Source: an uncultured Prevotella sp. (GTDB lineage: Bacteria; Bacteroidota; Bacteroidia; Bacteroidales; Bacteroidaceae). Taken from it: a DNA stretch of 25,654 nucleotides. Below, piece after piece: positions 8,762-16,961 of this stretch (within the stretch, counting starts at the first letter, position 1; each line of letters starts with the position of its first letter). The stretch covers positions 1 to 25,654 of the forward strand of contig CAKPTK010000020.1 of the NCBI GenBank assembly GCA_934190685.1, in the 5' to 3' direction. A program made the translations under genes and the position numbers. The notes beneath the pieces are model-generated. The model was not told where the DNA came from and ran no database searches. It saw only the letters and a program-made list of their open reading frames with translations.

Positions 8762-8802
8762 CAACTCTCGGAAAAGAATTCTCTTATCTTTTCCGGGAGT
8801 TG
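8762..8802. terminator. Convergent terminator between aguB and the AmpG-like gene
   Basis: The arms 8762-8776 and 8788-8802 pair over 15 bp with one T/G wobble position and an 11-nt loop. The hairpin lies between two converging genes. T-rich sequence follows on the plus strand (8811-8834). Confidence 0.75.
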
Positions 8803-8850
8803 ACGCATTATTGCAATCTTTACTTTTCTTTTGTTTCCAAGCAGACTTTC

Positions 8851-10173
8851 CTATTTGCCCGAGCTGACTTTATCCAGTTTCTCGTTCTCGCATTTCTCTT
8901 TCTTGCCGAAATCGGCGTCGATGCGCAGAAAGGCGGAGACGATGAAGGTAAGGGCGCAGGCAGCCATCACGATGATGAAGAAGTGGCGGTAGCCCACCCA
9001 CTCTTGCAGCGCACCGGCAAAGAGACCGGGCAACATCATCGACAGCGACATGAACGCCGTGCAGAGCGCATAGTGGGAGGTTTTGTATTCGCCCTGACTG
9101 TAATATATAAGGTAGAGCATATAGGCGGTGAAACCGAAACCATAGCCGAACTGCTCGATGAAAACGCAGACATTGACCACCAACAGATTAGAAGGCAGGC
9201 CATAACTCATGTAGACATAGACCACATCGGGCAAGGTGATGGCGCACACCATGGGCCAAAGCCAGTATTTCAGTCCCTTCTGTGCCACGGCGATACCGCC
9301 GAGAATACCGCCGAGCGTGAGACCAATCACGCCCACCGTACCCTGCACAAGACCATATTCCTGCGGAGAGAGTCCCAGTCCGCCCGCCGCATGACTGTCC
9401 ACCAGGAAAAGGGTGGACACCTTGGCAAGCAAGCCTTCCGGCATGCGGTAGAAGAGCATGAACAGGATGCCGAACATCACCTGTTTCCAAGGCATCTTGG
9501 TGACAAACGTGGCAAACATCTGCTTGATGCCGCCCCACAATTGCGCCACATCCACCTGCTCCATACCCCTGTCGGCTTTCGGCCGGGGCAGGATATAGCT
9601 GTGCCACAGCCACAAGGCGATGAACAACCCCGTGACGCCGTAGAACATCAGGCTCCAGGAATACTTGACAGACGCATTGCGGAAAATAAGTTGCAAGTTG
9701 CCGGCAATCATCACCAGCACGCCTTGCCCGAAGATGGTGGCGAAGCGATAGAAAGTGCTGCGGATTCCTACAAACATGGCTTGCTGGTGGTCGTCAAGTT
9801 CAAGCATGTAGTAGCCGTCGGCGGCAATGTCGTGGGTGGCACTGCTGAACGCCATGAGGGCGAAAAAGCAGAGGGTGGCTTGCAGCCAGAAACTCGTCTG
9901 GAGCGTGAACGCCACACCGCCGAAGGCGGCGCCGATGAGCAATTGCATGCTCACGATCCACCAGCGCTTGGTCTTCAGCAAGTCGATGAACGGACTCCAC
10001 AGGGGTTTGATGACCCACGGCAGATAGAGCCAACTGGTGTAAAAGGTGATTTCCGCGTTGCTCAGTCCCAACTGCTTGTAGAGTACGAGCGAGATGGTCA
10101 TCACCGCCACATAGGGCAGTCCTTCCGCAAAATATAGAGAGGGCACCCATGCCCAAGGATTTCTTTGTCTCAT
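8851..10173 (-). CDS. AmpG-like MFS permease
   Basis: The 440-residue polytopic protein of the major facilitator superfamily has about 12 hydrophobic segments. It resembles the AmpG branch, which imports anhydro-muropeptides from the periplasm: FAEGLPY near residue 16, KPLWSPFIDLLKTKRWW at 56-72, and the TM4-5 motif SATHDIAADGYYM at 111-123 in place of the AmpG SATQDIAxDAY. The substrate is not proved by this. The gene lies 39 bp downstream of the large fusion gene with a SpoIID domain and is probably co-transcribed with it, which supports a role in cell-wall fragment uptake. A general MFS sugar transporter remains possible. Confidence 0.72.
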   Translation of the reverse strand: MRQRNPWAWVPSLYFAEGLPYVAVMTISLVLYKQLGLSNAEITFYTSWLYLPWVIKPLWSPFIDLLKTKRWWIVSMQLLIGAAFGGVAFTLQTSFWLQATLCFFALMAFSSATHDIAADGYYMLELDDHQQAMFVGIRSTFYRFATIFGQGVLVMIAGNLQLIFRNASVKYSWSLMFYGVTGLFIALWLWHSYILPRPKADRGMEQVDVAQLWGGIKQMFATFVTKMPWKQVMFGILFMLFYRMPEGLLAKVSTLFLVDSHAAGGLGLSPQEYGLVQGTVGVIGLTLGGILGGIAVAQKGLKYWLWPMVCAITLPDVVYVYMSYGLPSNLLVVNVCVFIEQFGYGFGFTAYMLYLIYYSQGEYKTSHYALCTAFMSLSMMLPGLFAGALQEWVGYRHFFIIVMAACALTFIVSAFLRIDADFGKKEKCENEKLDKVSSGK

Positions 10174-10212
10174 GTTGTGATAGATGATTTGTTTGAGCCG
10201 TCAAGCCCGATC

Positions 10213-13200
10213 TTATTTATAGATTTTCTTGATTTCCGCCCCATGGTAGTAATGCAGGAGTATCCGGTCGTAGCCATAGCCCTTCTCGCCCATCACGGCG
10301 GCGCCGATCTGGCAAAGTCCCACGCCGTGGCCCCATCCGGCACCGGTGAGGGTGAACGAGGCGGGCACGCCGTTGGCGTCAAGGTCGTGGCGGTCGACGA
10401 CAAAGGCGGAACTGTAGAGGTGCGACTCGCTCAGCACACGGCGGATTTCGAGTTCCTTGCCGATGGTGAACGACATTTTCGTGCCCACGATTTTCAGCCG
10501 GGAGATGCGCCCGCTCCTGCCCCGCTCCAACGGAACGAGGTCGAGAATGTCGCCCAAGTCCATTTTCATCTTCTCCGAGATGAGCGAGCGGAGCCGCTCC
10601 TGGGTGTAGTCCACGTGCCATCGGTAGAAGTCGGGGGTCTCCTGGTCGAAGTCGTTGAGCACCTGCGAGAGGATATGCTTGTCGGTGGTGTTGCAGAAAG
10701 CCTCCGGGCTGGTGCGTATCCACCGCTCTGCATTCGCCTCGACGGTGAGGTCGGGCAAGGCGCCGGCATGGGGAGCGTCGACCACCGCCGTGAGATACGG
10801 CTTGGGAGTGTCTTCCCAGCAATATTGGAATTCCTCGCTCACACCGCCACAGCACTTGGAGAAGCGGGCATCGCAAATTTCGTCGTTGGAGACGAGTATC
10901 TGTCCCCGGGTCTGTCTGACGGCCTCCACCACATGGGCGTTGGTCTCCTTGGTAATGCCTTGGTAGCGCTGGCAATGGTCGTCGGCGCAGACATCAAAGA
11001 TGGTATGGTCGTCGCGGTCGTACCAGCGTATCAGCTCGTCGTCTTTCTTGATAAAGGAGAAGAAGTTGTTGCCGCCCTCCTGGCTCTTGCGCCGCTTGTC
11101 CATCTGCGCCAGCAGCCAACTGCGGGAGATGACGGCATGGGCCTTGAGAAACTCGAGCGACGAGGTGGCCCGCATCTCGCTCGAGATGACGCTCATCAGA
11201 TAGTTCTCCACCGGCAACTGGTTGATGGCGCAGACCTTGTCGGCCTCGACCACCAAGCGCAGTGTGCCCTGGAACACCTGCGTCTCCTTGCGCTCCCAGT
11301 GGAAGTTGACGCCGATGGTCACGTCGTGGAGGGAGAACGAAGCGTCGGGCGATTGGGGTTGGAACACCAGCTCGCGGTATTGGTTGCCGTTCCAGAGGAT
11401 GCCGCCCTCCGAGAAGGTGACGGTCTGTTCGCCCGTGATGGTCTCGCCCTTGGCGAGATAGGGGTTGTTGAGTGCGAAATGTATCTCCTGTCCGCTCACG
11501 ATGCCCACCGACACGACGGGTTCATGATGGCCGAAACTGTTGCCCACCGAGCAGGTTTCCTCCCGTTGGGCACTCTCTTTCAGTTTCTCCACAATGCCTT
11601 TCACCATCGTTTCGTCGGCCCCCACCTCCTGCAGGATGTGTTCGACATCCTGAGCGGAAAGTTGTTGGAAGTCTTCCTCACGGGGAGTGATGATGAGTCC
11701 TGCCATGTCGAGTGCGCCGGGACTGACCATCCTGCGCGCCGCCCCCTCGGCTTGGTAGCAGTCGGGACGGTGCTTGCGGCGCGGGAACACCACGCTCAGG
11801 AAAACGCCGCCCTGCCGCCAGGCGAGGATGTTCATCATCGGCTCGGTCTCGCCCTTGGCTTGCGGCATGGCGTGATAGAGTTTGGTGAAGAGGCGCGCGT
11901 CGGCCTTCGGACTCTTGCTGCGGATGAGGAACAAGGGGCACACATAGTCGTTGACCAGGCTGATGTCCTCGTCGTCGGACAAGGCGTAGACCGTAGTGCG
12001 GTTGCGGCTGAGCCGCTGCCATCCTGTCTGCAGCGGCACCACGCCGTTGGTGCCCGCCTGGAAATGCAGGTGGTCGGGGGCGGAAGCGCCGCATTTGGGC
12101 CCGTTGTAGAAGACCATCAACTCGGGATAGAGCGACAGCAGCTTGTGCATCTCGCCGTAATGGGAGAGGATGGACTGGGGCTGATGATGACGGGCGGGGA
12201 CGGTGAAATGTGTGGGCAGGATGGGATACGGGTTGACGAGCAACTTGAAATCGGCGTCCAGCTCCTTGGCTATCTGTTCCTTCGGGCGGTTGGCGTCGCA
12301 GAGGAAGCAGGGGCGGCCGGCGATGGCCTTCTTGTCTATCTTTGCTCCTGTCGACACGATGCGCGCCGGGTTGAACTGCACATGGAGGGTGTTGTCGCCC
12401 ACGACCAGCTCGCGAGTCTTCACGTTCTGCAGGTCGCGGAAGTTCTTGCGCGCCAACTCCCAAGTCTCCAACTGCCTGTTGAAGAAGCGCTGCAGCTGGC
12501 TGTCGGCCATGAAGTCGGCCTTGCCGCTGAGCATCTGTCGGCGGGCGCAGATTTCCATCGTGCGCAGACGGTCTTTATAGAGATTGTTGGCGTTCACCTT
12601 CTCTATGGAGAGGGCAGCGTCGCTGTTGCCTCCCCATCGGCGGCAAAGATAGAGTTCGTCGTAGATGCGGCCGATGCGATAACGGCGGCTGAAGACCAGC
12701 CCGAGGGCATAGTCCTCGCCATAGCTGGTGTTGGGGAATTTCACTTGCCGCAACAAGGGGGTGAAGAAGGCGCGCGGAGCGCCCAGTCCGTTGATGCGCA
12801 GGGCGTTGTTGCATCCGTTCCCGTCGGTCCATTCCTTGTGGTCGATGAGACCGGGAGGCAGGGTGTTGAGGTCGAAATCGCACATGCGGTAGCTGCCTAT
12901 CACCATGGCGGCCTTCTGCTGGTAGAAAGCGTCGACGATACGCTGCAGGGTGCTGTCCGACGAATAGAGGTCGTCGCTGTCCAGCTGCACGGCGAAGCGT
13001 CCGCAGCGTTCGTCGTGGATGGCCACATTCCAGCATCCGCCGATGCCGAGGTCGGTGCGTTCGGGCACGATGTGTATCAGCCGTGGGTCGCCGTAGGCGT
13101 CGAGCAGGGCCGTTGTCCCGTCGGTCGAATGGTTGTCCACCACGATGACGTTGAACTTGAACTTCGTCTTCTGCCCCAGCGCCGAGTCCACAGCGTCCCG

Positions 13201-13998
13201 GATGGTCTTCGCCCGGTTGTAGACCGGAATCACCACCGACGCCTCGCAGTCGAAATGCTGCTCGGTGAAGTCGGGATGGCTGTAATAGGACGTGTCTATC
13301 AAGGCGCCTGTCTCCGAAAGATGGCGTGTGACAGCCTGCTCCATCTCCACCTGCACCTCGCGGTTGCGCGGATTGACATAGTCAAACTGCTTCTCTCCGC
13401 TCTTCCGGTTGTCCTGTTCCTCTTCCGTGTAGAGGTATTCGTTGAGGTGGAACACCTTGCCCCGGCGGCTGAGATACAGACGCAGGTCGTAGAAGCCGGC
13501 ATACTGCCAGTCGGCCTTCTGACGGAGCAGCGACTGGGCATAGTCGTGGAGGGCCGAAGCCTTGACCAGCACGAGCGAACCGAAATCGAAGTCGTCGCGC
13601 ACGCTGCCCTCCTGATAGTCTATCACAGGGTGCTTCACCCGCTCGCCGCGCTCCACGGAATAATGGTCGCTGTAGAGCAACAGGGCATTGGTGTCCACCG
13701 CCGCCGTGAGCATGCGGTCGAGGGCATAAGGGCCCAAGTCGGCGGGAGTGGTCTTCAGATTGAGCAACACATAGTCGGCGTCGGTGTTCTCCTCGATGCT
13801 GAGCATGGTGTTGGTGGACAACAAGCGGTCTATCACCACCAGGCTGCAATTGTCGGGCACCCGGTGGGCGCAAGCGAAATCGGCGCTGACCAGAAGATGA
13901 ATATGCTGTATGGTCTTGCTCTGCCGCAGGGTCTCGATCATCGGCTCCAACAACTGGAGGCTGCCACAGGGCAGGAAGCAATCTATTTTCTGTCTCAT
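10213..13998 (-). CDS. Multi-domain fusion: tandem GT-A-like modules, DUF4922 (HIT/GDP-galactose-phosphorylase-like), SpoIID/LytB-like domain
   Basis: The protein has 1261 residues. Residues 1-230 look like a degenerate GT-A fold with LLLYSD (106-111) and VRDDFDFG (133-140). Residues 253-480 form a canonical family 2 glycosyltransferase: ASVVIPVYNRA, the DxD-type motif DSDD (340-343), and SYGEDYALGL. Residues about 505-800 match DUF4922, with CFLC (Cys564, Cys567) and the nucleotidyl-transfer motif HLHFQAG (His643, His645, Gln647) also found in plant GDP-L-galactose phosphorylase. Residues about 825-1261 are SpoIID-like: LPVENYLMSVISSEM with the conserved Glu941, CADDHC (1004-1009), and WGHGVGLCQIGA near the end. 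No signal peptide or transmembrane segment is seen, although SpoIID enzymes normally act on exported murein. The gene is probably co-transcribed with the AmpG-like gene. Domain calls are firm for GT2 and SpoIID; the joint function is unknown. Confidence 0.82.
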   Translation of the reverse strand: MRQKIDCFLPCGSLQLLEPMIETLRQSKTIQHIHLLVSADFACAHRVPDNCSLVVIDRLLSTNTMLSIEENTDADYVLLNLKTTPADLGPYALDRMLTAAVDTNALLLYSDHYSVERGERVKHPVIDYQEGSVRDDFDFGSLVLVKASALHDYAQSLLRQKADWQYAGFYDLRLYLSRRGKVFHLNEYLYTEEEQDNRKSGEKQFDYVNPRNREVQVEMEQAVTRHLSETGALIDTSYYSHPDFTEQHFDCEASVVIPVYNRAKTIRDAVDSALGQKTKFKFNVIVVDNHSTDGTTALLDAYGDPRLIHIVPERTDLGIGGCWNVAIHDERCGRFAVQLDSDDLYSSDSTLQRIVDAFYQQKAAMVIGSYRMCDFDLNTLPPGLIDHKEWTDGNGCNNALRINGLGAPRAFFTPLLRQVKFPNTSYGEDYALGLVFSRRYRIGRIYDELYLCRRWGGNSDAALSIEKVNANNLYKDRLRTMEICARRQMLSGKADFMADSQLQRFFNRQLETWELARKNFRDLQNVKTRELVVGDNTLHVQFNPARIVSTGAKIDKKAIAGRPCFLCDANRPKEQIAKELDADFKLLVNPYPILPTHFTVPARHHQPQSILSHYGEMHKLLSLYPELMVFYNGPKCGASAPDHLHFQAGTNGVVPLQTGWQRLSRNRTTVYALSDDEDISLVNDYVCPLFLIRSKSPKADARLFTKLYHAMPQAKGETEPMMNILAWRQGGVFLSVVFPRRKHRPDCYQAEGAARRMVSPGALDMAGLIITPREEDFQQLSAQDVEHILQEVGADETMVKGIVEKLKESAQREETCSVGNSFGHHEPVVSVGIVSGQEIHFALNNPYLAKGETITGEQTVTFSEGGILWNGNQYRELVFQPQSPDASFSLHDVTIGVNFHWERKETQVFQGTLRLVVEADKVCAINQLPVENYLMSVISSEMRATSSLEFLKAHAVISRSWLLAQMDKRRKSQEGGNNFFSFIKKDDELIRWYDRDDHTIFDVCADDHCQRYQGITKETNAHVVEAVRQTRGQILVSNDEICDARFSKCCGGVSEEFQYCWEDTPKPYLTAVVDAPHAGALPDLTVEANAERWIRTSPEAFCNTTDKHILSQVLNDFDQETPDFYRWHVDYTQERLRSLISEKMKMDLGDILDLVPLERGRSGRISRLKIVGTKMSFTIGKELEIRRVLSESHLYSSAFVVDRHDLDANGVPASFTLTGAGWGHGVGLCQIGAAVMGEKGYGYDRILLHYYHGAEIKKIYK

Positions 13999-14029
13999 TA
14001 AATCGAATTAGATTATTATATATAATGTG

Positions 14030-14037
14030 CAAAAGTA
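14030..14037 (-). promoter_or_regulatory. Bacteroidetes -7 promoter box for the fusion gene
   Basis: On the minus strand the sequence is TACTTTTG followed by CA, 31 nt upstream of the start at 13998. The surrounding region is very AT-rich. A clear -33 box is not seen. Confidence 0.5.
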
Positions 14038-14133
14038 CAACAATATTTTATATTGCAGAGAGGTTTTGAACAAAAAATAATGAGGTTCAAGAAAAAATCA
14101 CTAACTTCGCTGGCACAATCTGAACAACGACTC

Positions 14134-15714
14134 ATGTACAAAGGAAAGAATCATCATCTCCTGCTGGCGTGCGCCCTGCTCTGCGCCCCCGGTCTGCACG
14201 CACAGAACGACTCGCGCGCCATCAACCTGGTGGAGGGGCTGGGCTACGAACTGCAGATGCAAGGCTCGGCGTCCAACCACAAGACGCCGCTGTGGCTCAA
14301 CGCCAACAAATACGGCCTCAGCTCGCTCGACAAGGAGAACGGCTATCTGCGCGCCGCCGTCATGCGGCCGCTGTCCACCGACTCCACACGCCGCTGGGGC
14401 ATCGGCTACGCGGTGGATGTGGCCGCCCCCTACCGCTATACGAGCCATGTGGTGGTGCAGCAGGCTTATGCCGAGGCACGGTGGCTCCACGGCACCCTGA
14501 CCGTGGGTGCCAAGCAATATCCCATGGAAATGAAGAACCGGCAGCTCAGCAGCGGCAGCCAGACGCTCGGCATCAACGCCCGCCCCGTGCCACAGGTGCG
14601 CCTCTCACTGCCAGACTATTGGACGCTGCCGTTCGCCGGAGGATGGCTGCACCTGAAAGGACACATCGCCTACGGCATCATGACGGACAACTCGTGGCAG
14701 CATCAGTTCACCAACCGTCAGTCGAGTTATGCCGACGGCGTGCTCTACCACAGCAAGGCCGGCTATCTGAAAATAGGCAACGAGGAGGCGTTCTTCCCGC
14801 TCTCCGTGGAGATAGGACTCGAAATGGCGGCGCAGTTCGGCGGCGACACCCACAGCTTCGGCACCGACGGCACGGAAACAGTGACCCACAACCGCCACAA
14901 ACTGAAAGACTATCTGCGCGCCCTCATCCCCGGCGGAGGCGAACAGGCGGAGTTGGGCACAGCCTACGAGAACGCCGAGGGCAACCACTTGGGTTCATGG
15001 ATGTTCCGCGCCAACTGGAAGGCGGACGACTGGCGGTTCAGCCTCTATGCCGACCACTTCTTCGAGGACCACTCCGCCATGTTCCAAGCCGACTACGACG
15101 GCTATGGCACAGGAGACGAGTGGAACGTGAGGAAGAAGCGCCGCTACCTGCTCTACAATCTGAAGGACATCATGCTCGGAGCGGAACTGAACTTCGACTA
15201 CGACCGCCCCGTACAGGGCATTGTCTTCGAATATCTCTACACGAAATACCAAAGCGGTCCCATCTACCACGACCACACCCCTTCCCTGCCCGACCACATC
15301 GGCGGCAGAGACATGTACTACAACCACTATGTCTATCCCGGATGGCAACATTGGGGACAGGTGATGGGCAACCCGCTCTACCGCTCGCCCCTCTACAACA
15401 CGGACGGCACGATCGAGGTGAAAGACAACCGCTTCATGGCGTTCCACCTCGGCGTGGACGGACGGCCCTGCGGCGGACTCTACTATCGGGTGCTCGCCAC
15501 CTGGCAAGAGGGACTGGGCACCTATGGCACACCCTACACCAAGAAACACCACAACGTGAGTTTCCTCACCGAGGCCACCTACGCCTTCAACTCCGAAAGT
15601 GCCCTGCGCGGATGGAGCGTCACGGGAGGCTATGCCATGGACTTCGGAAAAATCCTGGGCAACAACGCCGGATTCCAACTCACCATCACCAAGAAAGGAC
15701 TATTCAAACGATGA
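14134..15714 (+). CDS. Wzi-family capsule assembly outer-membrane protein
   Basis: The 526-residue protein has a Sec signal (residues 1-23, hydrophobic LLLACALLCAPGLHA then Q). The mature part has alternating aromatic and polar strands such as GYLRAAVMRPL, RWGIGYAVDVAAPY, GWLHLKGHIAYGIM and WSVTGGYAMDFGKILG, ending in a beta strand LTITKKGLFKR. This is the pattern of the Wzi/capsule-assembly beta-barrel family, whose Escherichia coli member anchors capsule at the surface. The start at 14134 is chosen because the signal peptide begins there; the frame is open back to 14053. A weak TAACTTCG box lies at 14102-14109. The next gene overlaps the stop by 4 bp (ATGA), so it is translationally coupled to the lipoprotein. 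Confidence 0.75.
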   Translation: MYKGKNHHLLLACALLCAPGLHAQNDSRAINLVEGLGYELQMQGSASNHKTPLWLNANKYGLSSLDKENGYLRAAVMRPLSTDSTRRWGIGYAVDVAAPYRYTSHVVVQQAYAEARWLHGTLTVGAKQYPMEMKNRQLSSGSQTLGINARPVPQVRLSLPDYWTLPFAGGWLHLKGHIAYGIMTDNSWQHQFTNRQSSYADGVLYHSKAGYLKIGNEEAFFPLSVEIGLEMAAQFGGDTHSFGTDGTETVTHNRHKLKDYLRALIPGGGEQAELGTAYENAEGNHLGSWMFRANWKADDWRFSLYADHFFEDHSAMFQADYDGYGTGDEWNVRKKRRYLLYNLKDIMLGAELNFDYDRPVQGIVFEYLYTKYQSGPIYHDHTPSLPDHIGGRDMYYNHYVYPGWQHWGQVMGNPLYRSPLYNTDGTIEVKDNRFMAFHLGVDGRPCGGLYYRVLATWQEGLGTYGTPYTKKHHNVSFLTEATYAFNSESALRGWSVTGGYAMDFGKILGNNAGFQLTITKKGLFKR

Positions 15715-16139
15715 AACATCTCAAACATCTCATACTCCCCCTCGCAGCCCTCGCCCTGTCGGCGTGCGAACTGGAGACTTCGGGCAACGGCGACCTCGAC
15801 GGATTCTGGCACCTGGAGCGGGTGGACACGCTCGCCACAGGCGGTGTGGCCGACTATTCAAGCCAGTCGAAGTTCTGGGCCTTCCAGGCAAAACTGCTCA
15901 ACGTGAGCGACAACAACGGCGGCTATCTGCTGCGCTTCTCCCATGAGGGCGACTCGCTGTTTCTCTCCGAACCCTACACCAACGACCGCACCAACGGCGA
16001 CACAAGACTCGAAGACGCACAGCCCCTGCGCCCCTACGGCATCAACACCCTGTCCGACCGCTTCCGCATCGAGCGGCTGAAAGGCGGCGACATGGTGCTG
16101 CGCACCAAGCAACTGAAACTGACACTCAAGAAGTTCTGA
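15711..16139 (+). CDS. Lipocalin-like lipoprotein
   Basis: The 142-residue protein starts with a lipoprotein signal, MKHLKHLILPLAALALSAC, with lipidated Cys19. The mature part begins with DLDGFWHLERVDTLA, the GxW start typical of small lipocalin-like domains in Bacteroidetes, and continues as short beta strands (KFWAFQAKLLNV, YLLRFSHEGDSLFLS, DMVLRTKQLKLTLKKF). It should be a small envelope-bound barrel, possibly a ligand or partner protein for the Wzi-like barrel encoded just before it. The ATGA overlap with the upstream gene argues for balanced co-expression. No enzymatic motif is visible. The exact lipocalin-like family is uncertain. Confidence 0.7.
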   Translation: MKHLKHLILPLAALALSACELETSGNGDLDGFWHLERVDTLATGGVADYSSQSKFWAFQAKLLNVSDNNGGYLLRFSHEGDSLFLSEPYTNDRTNGDTRLEDAQPLRPYGINTLSDRFRIERLKGGDMVLRTKQLKLTLKKF

Positions 16140-16170
16140 ACGCTGACACAACAAGTTACAACAAACAAAT

Positions 16171-16725
16171 ATGCAAGAAGAAAAAAACTTGGAACAAATG
16201 TTCCGTGAAGACCTGCGCCGCTATCTCACCGCCATCGGCAGAGTAGACCAACGTTTGCCCGAAGCGCCCGACCTCGAGGAGCTTTGGCCCAAACTGGGCG
16301 AGAGCTACCTGCCCGACGGCATCCGGGAGTTTGCCCAATACCCCACCGTATCCCTGGGGTGGATGATGTTCCTCGGCATGGCCGTGGCCAAGTATTGGGA
16401 CACGGACTGGGAACTCTACAGCAAGGTGGAGGACCTGTACAGATACCTGCGCGACCGCATCGATTTCGACCACATGGACGACTATATCTGCGAGAAGGTT
16501 TTGCTGCTCGGCGACGCCGACCACCAAGCATTGACCCATGTGGTGGCAGAGTGCGCCTCGCGCACCGACAACATGTTGCGCCATCAGCACCTGGAGCCCG
16601 GCAGCGAGGCCGCCTTCCGAGGCTATGTGGCCGCCCTCCACCAACTGTACCTCATGGGCGTCGCCGTCGAGCTGAAGGCCCTGGGCTACCACATGACCAA
16701 GCTGGACGCCGGCACCCTCTCATAG
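16171..16725 (+). CDS. Conserved hypothetical protein, all-helical
   Basis: The 184-residue protein has no signal peptide and no clear membrane segment. It is rich in helix-forming residues and in aromatics and acids: ESYLPDGIREFAQYPTVSLG, MAVAKYWDTDWELY, VAECASRTDNMLRHQHLEPG and ALHQLYLMGVAVELKALGY. Similar proteins occur widely in Bacteroidales as unnamed conserved proteins, but I do not know a function. Acidic and His residues (DFDHMDD, HQHLEPGSE) might bind a metal, but no established motif is present. It is the last gene of the probable operon with the Wzi-like and lipocalin-like genes (31-bp gap), and a strong terminator follows 44 bp later. Hypothetical in function, secure as a gene. 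Confidence 0.75.
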   Translation: MQEEKNLEQMFREDLRRYLTAIGRVDQRLPEAPDLEELWPKLGESYLPDGIREFAQYPTVSLGWMMFLGMAVAKYWDTDWELYSKVEDLYRYLRDRIDFDHMDDYICEKVLLLGDADHQALTHVVAECASRTDNMLRHQHLEPGSEAAFRGYVAALHQLYLMGVAVELKALGYHMTKLDAGTLS

Positions 16726-16769
16726 AGCCGCGCGCAAAGAAATCCCCACTTTTATAAAAGCCTGACACT

Positions 16770-16806
16770 AAAAAAGTCCTTTCCCCGTCTGAGAAAGGAC
16801 TTTTTT
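16770..16806. terminator. Strong bidirectional intrinsic terminator
   Basis: The arms 16770-16783 and 16793-16806 are perfectly complementary over 14 bp (AAAAAAGTCCTTTC and its complement) with a 9-nt loop. With A6 on one side and T6 on the other it provides a U-tract for both converging operons. Confidence 0.9.
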
Positions 16807-16822
16807 GATGTCATTACGTTTG

Positions 16823-16926
16823 CGTTAGTGTGCCATTAAAGAACCGTTACTCCGCCATTAACGATTCGTTAGTGTGCCATTAACGAACCGCTACTCTGCC
16901 ATTAACGATTCATTACTCCGCCATTA
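16823..16926. repeat. 22-bp tandem repeats, two alternating variants (44-bp higher-order period)
   Basis: Four full 22-bp units (16823, 16845, 16867, 16889) and one partial unit (16911-16926) lie head to tail between two converging operons. Every unit contains the core GCCATTA. Units 1 and 3 carry GTTAGTGTGCCATTAA and end in GAAC. Units 2 and 4 carry TACTCCGCC or TACTCTGCC and end in CGATT. The spacing is exact while point differences follow the A/B alternation, so the array grew by duplication of a 44-bp pair. The junction of units 2 and 3 makes the palindrome TAACGA-T-TCGTTA (16859-16871). No open reading frame or promoter explains it. Confidence 0.85.
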
Positions 16927-16961
16927 TTCCTATTCGGAAACAGGTGTCCGCGCCCCGGAGA

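Noticed and set aside
10165..14001. A 1278-codon open frame on the plus strand, antisense to the whole fusion gene
   Set aside because: The minus-strand protein has clear GT2, DUF4922 and SpoIID motifs, while the plus frame gives low-complexity Val/Gly/His/Glu-rich sequence with no recognisable domain. Codon bias in GC-rich DNA explains the missing stops.
14169..16139. A 656-codon frame that reads through the Wzi-like gene in another frame into the lipoprotein
   Set aside because: The first 514 residues are Arg/Pro-rich frame-shadow sequence; the lipoprotein has its own ATG and lipobox at 15711. It is not a fusion.
16823..16926. CRISPR array
   Set aside because: Units are contiguous 22-bp copies with no unique spacers of constant length, and no cas genes are near.
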